Assembly: GCA_918807975.1 (NCBI GenBank)
Contig: OU964923.1
Location: forward strand, 28,935,235 to 28,999,234
Direction of reading: 5' to 3'
Length of the DNA stretch: 64,000 nt
Source: Aplidium turbinatum
Lineage: Eukaryota; Chordata; Ascidiacea; Aplousobranchia; Polyclinidae
Below, one piece after another: positions 60,130 to 64,000 of the stretch. The position numbers and the translations under genes were made by a program. Every line of letters starts with the position of its first letter. Position 1 is the stretch's first letter. A model generated the notes under the pieces. That model worked only from the letters and a program-made list of their open reading frames with translations. It searched no databases and was not told the origin of the DNA.

Positions 60130-60885
60130 TAGAGAAGGGCTTCCCAAACTTTTTTGCTCGCGATACCAATTTTACTTACGCTGCCACAACCGACTTATGG
60201 CGTTTCTAAATTGAATTGCTGAGATTTCTTTCGCTTTCTTGCTTTCGATGAATAAAGTTATTTTTTGGATACTTTTTCGCAAAATTAAAGTCACCTTTTT
60301 GAGTTTTTTAGGTTGCAAAAAAAAATCTTCCTACCCATTCTCAATACTCTTTGGAACAATTATAATTGAATACGAAATTATGACGCAATATCGATTTTAA
60401 TCGTTTTCGCATGCATTTTTATGGTGTCCGACGTTTTCTTCGTAAACAGTTCTTCGTAAAGCAATTCTTCGTAAGCAATTTTTCGTAAAACAATTCTTCG
60501 TGAAGTTAATTCTTTGTAAAACAATTCTTCCCAAAGCATTTATTCGTGCATGCAATGGAGATTTAATGTATACGAAGAAATGCTTTACGAAAAATTCTTT
60601 TACGGATTTCATTTCACCAACAACTGTTTACGAACAATTGTTTTACGAAGAATTGCTTACGAAGAATTGCTTTACGAAGAATTGTTCACGAAGAATTCGC
60701 CTATAACCCATTTTTATTGTCTGTGAAAAAAACGTTGTCTTAATTTTTTTTAGCCCTGCAAGGTGGATTGGTATGATTAATGTGGGTCTGTGGGCCAAAG
60801 ATAACACCATGTGAAAGAACAGGCGCGAACATAGAAAAACTTATCGCGGGGCAAAGTTTGAACACCCCTGGCCTAAGTTGTAAAA
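60130..60885. mobile_element. Candidate hAT MITE carrying a MULE MITE
   Basis: The left side has AGGGCTTCCCAAACTTT and CTCGCGATA; the right side, inverted, CAGGGGTGTTCAAACTTTG and CCCGCGATA. These are typical hAT non-autonomous tips. The flanking 8-mers do not agree convincingly, so the exact ends are uncertain. Confidence 0.5.
60423..60708. mobile_element. MULE-derived fold-back MITE, 286 bp
   Basis: The tips GGTGTCCGACG and, inverted, GGTTATAGGCG match the large MULE at 37,140-58,272. It is flanked by a perfect 9-bp duplication CATTTTTAT (60414-60422 and 60709-60717). Almost the whole element is made of TTCGTAAA(G)CAATTC units in opposite orientation on the two halves. Confidence 0.9.
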
Positions 60886-61214
60886 ACTGCAAATGAGAGC
60901 GATATAGGATCATTAGTAGAAACTACACTTGCATACAACCTCGCCAAAATCAAGTTTAATGCAAATCCTGACACAATTAATTGTCACGTATCTATGACAA
61001 TTAATTCACGTATCACGTATCTATGACTATGGTTGTCGTCATTGTTCTGTAAAAGATTCACTCCCGGCAGGTAGAATATGGCTACTGCCGATAGGTCCTG
61101 CCTCAACAAAAAACCTAGCGACCGCATGAGGTTGCCTCAATGGCGCGGTAGGAAAACCTTGTAGGCTACATCACATCGATAATATACTTTTATTCGAGAT
61201 TTATTGGAGAAGTG

Positions 61215-62225
61215 TCAATTATACAAAAGTCGTATTGTTTTCTTGAATATCGTAAAAATATCCTCCATCTTTGAACCGTTCTGCTGGACGTTCATCCTAA
61301 ATGCCCACCTATTGATGCACATCCCTGGAAAAATAATTTATTACTGAATCCGATACATGCAACATTTAAGTGGCACGTGTTGCAGAATATAATTTTATTT
61401 GAAGATGTTTGGAGAGGTGTTTTTTATGCAAAAGTATTATTTTCTTGAATATCCTAAAAATATCCTCCATCTTTGAACCGTTCTGCTGGACGTTCCTCCC
61501 AAATTCCCACCTATTGATGCACATCCTTGGAAAGGTAATTTAATACTAAATCCGATGCATGCAAAATTTAAGTGGCACGTGTTGTGGAATATAATTTTAT
61601 TTGAAGATGTTTGGAGAGGTGTTTTTTATGCAAAATCGTATTATTTTCTTGAATATCGTAAGAATATTCTCCATCTTTGAACCGTTCTGCTGGACGTTCC
61701 TCCTAAATGCCCACCTATTAATGCACATCCCTGGAAAGGTAATTTAATACTGAATCCGATGCATGTAAAATTTAAGTGGCACGTGTTGCGGAATATAATT
61801 CTATTTGAAGATGTTTGGAGAGGTGTTTTTTATGCAAAAGTATTATTTTCTTGAATATCGTAAAAATATCCTCCAGCATCATTGAACCGTTCTGCTGGAC
61901 GTTCTTCCCAAATGCCCACCTATTGATGCATATCCCTGGAAAGGTAATTTAACACTTAATCCGATTCATGTAAAATTTAAGTGGCACGTGTTACAGAATA
62001 TAGTTCTATTTGAAGATGTTTGGAGAGATGTTTTTTATGCAAAATCGTATTATTTTTTTGAATATCGTAAAAATATCCTCCATCTTTGAACCGTTCTGCT
62101 GGACGTTCCTCCCAAATGCCCACCTATTGATGCACATTCCTGAAAGGGTAATTTAATACTGAATCCGATGCATGTAAAATTTAAGTGGCACGTGTTGCGA
62201 ATATAGTTTTATTTAAGATTTTTCG
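61215..62225 (-). repeat. Right tandem array of ~206-bp units (element T end)
   Basis: About five units in inverted orientation relative to 31,466-35,013, carrying the same CGTTCTGCTGGACGTTCCTCC, CCACCTATTGATGCACATCC and AAGTGGCACGTGTTG blocks. The inner edge stops at the same point in the unit as the left array. Confidence 0.92.
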
Positions 62226-62321
62226 AAGGTATGTCATGTCGCACTTTGTGCCTCGCACTTATTCACGGATTACTCTTTTAGGCAGAAAGCGGAAAAACTC
62301 TTCTGCCAGAATGACGGTGGT
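62217..62321 (-). repeat. Right terminal inverted repeat tip of element T
   Basis: Inverted match to 24371-24475, with about 95% identity by eye. It continues without interruption through TTAA into the array, so it preserves the site where Kolobok landed in the left arm. TA follows at 62322-62323. Confidence 0.92.
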
Positions 62322-62323
62322 TA

Positions 62324-62714
62324 TGGAGAAGGAGCAATCTACCTAACATAGGCAAGGATAAGTACGGTATCGTACATTCGTACTCACTGCAAAATTACGC
62401 ATTGTGATTTGCTAACCATACCAATGTTGCCTCCATGATATCCATGAAGACATTTCCAAACAACAAATATTTGTCGGCAATCAAGTCCACTAAAAATTGA
62501 AAGCGAAGACACGTGTTTCGCCAATGACACTATGAGCTTATCTTACCACTGGGCTTATCTGGGCTAATATTATTTGTGGTGGCTGACTACATGACTGCTT
62601 GTGGTCTTTCGCTACCATCCTGATTGCGCCATAATCTAACCAACAGTTGTACAATGCATTGTTTTGACAATTACATTTAGGTACTCTGCTTGTTTGTTAA
62701 TATATGGCGCTGTT
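62324..62714. other. Right flank, no gene seen
   Basis: AT-rich DNA between element T and the next hAT. No exon, repeat or RNA signal could be recognised on either strand. Confidence 0.4.
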
Positions 62715-64000
62715 CAGTGGCGGCTGGTGGCCTCCTGAATTGGGGGGGCTGCAAGGCAGCATATCCAAGAATTGTTGGAGGGCGATATCAGGCGAACCTT
62801 GCGGGCGTGTCGCCAAAGGCGACACCCACGGCGGGGGGTCTGGGGGGCCTCCCCCAGAAAATTTTTTACAATTACATTTAATTTGGTGCATTTTGAGAGC
62901 ATTTTCAAAAGAAATTTGGGAGTGGAATAACAGTCAAAAATGCTGCTGTAGAGCTTGAAAAATACTAATATTTCAAATTTTTATATTCAAAATCAGTGCT
63001 AAATACAAATCAAACTATGTTCTATGCACTTCGTCGTTTTCTCAATAGTTCGCTCAGTTTGTTGTCTGCAAATATTTATTGTCGATCGCCGGCATCGGAC
63101 ACGATTGTCCACATACGATCCACACAAAAAAATACACAGAAACAAAAGACAAACAGAAGTACATTCACAGGAATGACGCTGAAGTAAGCAATAAATTTAT
63201 TAAACAATCGTCCATTTCAGATCATGCGATCCATATCACACAAATTAAACATGCGAAACAAAAATCAATATTCAAAATGAAATATCATACTTAATCTGTT
63301 CAAACACCCAACTATAAAAAGAAATTTAAACTTTATCAATCGATGAATGTTGATATCACTGCTGTGCCATAGCAGCCATCAAGGCTAGGTAACGGCATAG
63401 CCTACATAGTGGTATTATAATGAAGGAGGTAGTTTGAGTTACGATAGCAGTCATACCTTATCAGGGAATCAACAATAGAGTTTGACGATGATTCACATTA
63501 CCCAACAAAAAAAAGGCCCTTTTCCGTTGTAATGCATCAAATGTTATATGACATACAATGTTACACAAGACTTGATGTTCACGTAGCCTACGCTATAATG
63601 TTTGGGCAAATGGTGAATAATTCTAAATGCATTATTGAATGCAACACGCAAGCGATTAATTCACGTTGGTGATAATTTTCCCATGGTGACATGCATACAT
63701 TGGGGTACAATATGAACGGAAGAGAACATTTTTAACTTCACTGGAGCTCTTGTAAAATTTTAATTTATTGGTAAAACAGTATAATGATCGTACTTGTCGG
63801 TTTATATCCTTGTCATCACACATTGCCGTGTCAAGAAATACACCCAAGTATCTGACGCTATCTACAGATTTGATTTGACTTCCGTTGAGCCGTGAAATTG
63901 GATTTAAATTTAACTTTAAGTGATTAGTTAGAAAATACATAGCAAACGACTTTTTGCAGTTAAAAACGATCTCATTACAAAGTACATAATCTTCGCACAC
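62715..64000. mobile_element. Left part of a further hAT element (runs off the window)
   Basis: CAGTGGCGGCTGGTGG, then GGGGGGGCTGC, then the G/C hairpin GGGGGGTCTGGGGGGCCTCC and CCCAGAAAATTTT at ~62,832-62,865, repeat the order seen at the left end of the 37,353 hAT. The right end is not in the window, so its extent is unknown. Confidence 0.65.
63656..64000 (-). pseudogene. LINE reverse transcriptase fragment (partial at edge)
   Basis: On the minus strand, CEDYVLCNEIVFNCKKSFAM, LNPISRLNGSQIKSVDSVRY, LGVFLDT, DINRQVRSLYCFTNKL and NVLFRSYCTPMYACH follow the palm and thumb of a LINE reverse transcriptase, after the catalytic YADD. The frame is open to the edge of the window, so its N-terminal part lies outside. 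After PMYACH the expected LW-type residues are lost, so it is probably decayed. It likely lies within the hAT that starts at 62,715. Confidence 0.75.

Larger units (their letters stand above)
24371..62321. mobile_element. 'Element T': old TIR transposon with array-built ends, now split over 38 kb
   Basis: The left tip ACCACCGTCATTCTGGCA (24371) is matched, inverted, at 62,321. Both are flanked by TA. The ~105-bp tips are nearly identical and run into tandem ~206-bp units in opposite orientation (left 31,466-32,899 and 34,707-35,013; right ~61,215-62,225). Only about 1.5 kb of unique centre remains once nested elements are removed, so it looks non-autonomous. The TA target is compatible with Tc1/mariner-like or other TA-using superfamilies; no transposase assigns it. 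Confidence 0.85.

Overview
The window is animal nuclear DNA, AT-rich, with one many-exon host gene and a very dense, datable stack of transposable elements. The host gene is a UBR1/UBR2-type N-recognin (E3 ubiquitin ligase of the N-degron pathway). Its fast divergence from the human proteins, short introns, and the mix of Kolobok, BEL/Pao, hAT, MULE and Penelope-like elements suggest an invertebrate, possibly a tunicate. The phylum is inference only.

Region 1 (1-24,370): the UBR1/2 gene fills the minus strand from the ATG at 23,695 to the stop at 422. I could place 34 exons whose splice phases all agree, giving a 1,707-residue protein. Its introns hold tRNA-derived SINEs, a pogo-like MITE, an RTE-like LINE with a hairpin at its 5' end, a Penelope-like 3' end, a hAT remnant, fold-back MITEs and a 75-bp minisatellite. 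About 670 bp separate the start codon from the first element of the transposon stack.

Region 2 (24,371-62,321): one old TIR element with a TA target site ('element T' here) has ends built of a ~105-bp tip plus tandem ~206-bp units. It has been filled by later insertions. Kolobok sits in its left arm at 24,480-31,461. A short hAT lies at 32,900-34,698. A large hAT runs from 35,253 to 59,911. Inside that hAT lie a Penelope-like remnant, a small hAT-like element and a MULE (37,140-58,272). Inside the MULE are an autonomous-type hAT (37,353-42,800, itself holding a hAT that holds a hAT MITE) and a BEL/Pao LTR element (42,989-57,259). The BEL/Pao element carries a second, oppositely oriented copy of its own family (47,479-53,447). 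Nearly every layer is marked by its own target-site duplication (TSD).

The most notable cargo is in the Kolobok element. Besides an apparently intact 11-exon THAP-domain transposase gene (735 residues), it carries a convergent two-exon gene for a 200-residue protein matching the cysteine-rich intracellular 'ballast' domain of the P2X7 receptor. This suggests the domain travels on a DNA transposon.

Region 3 (62,322-64,000): no host gene is seen. It holds the left end of another hAT of the same broad group as the 37,353 element, and a minus-strand LINE reverse-transcriptase fragment running off the window.
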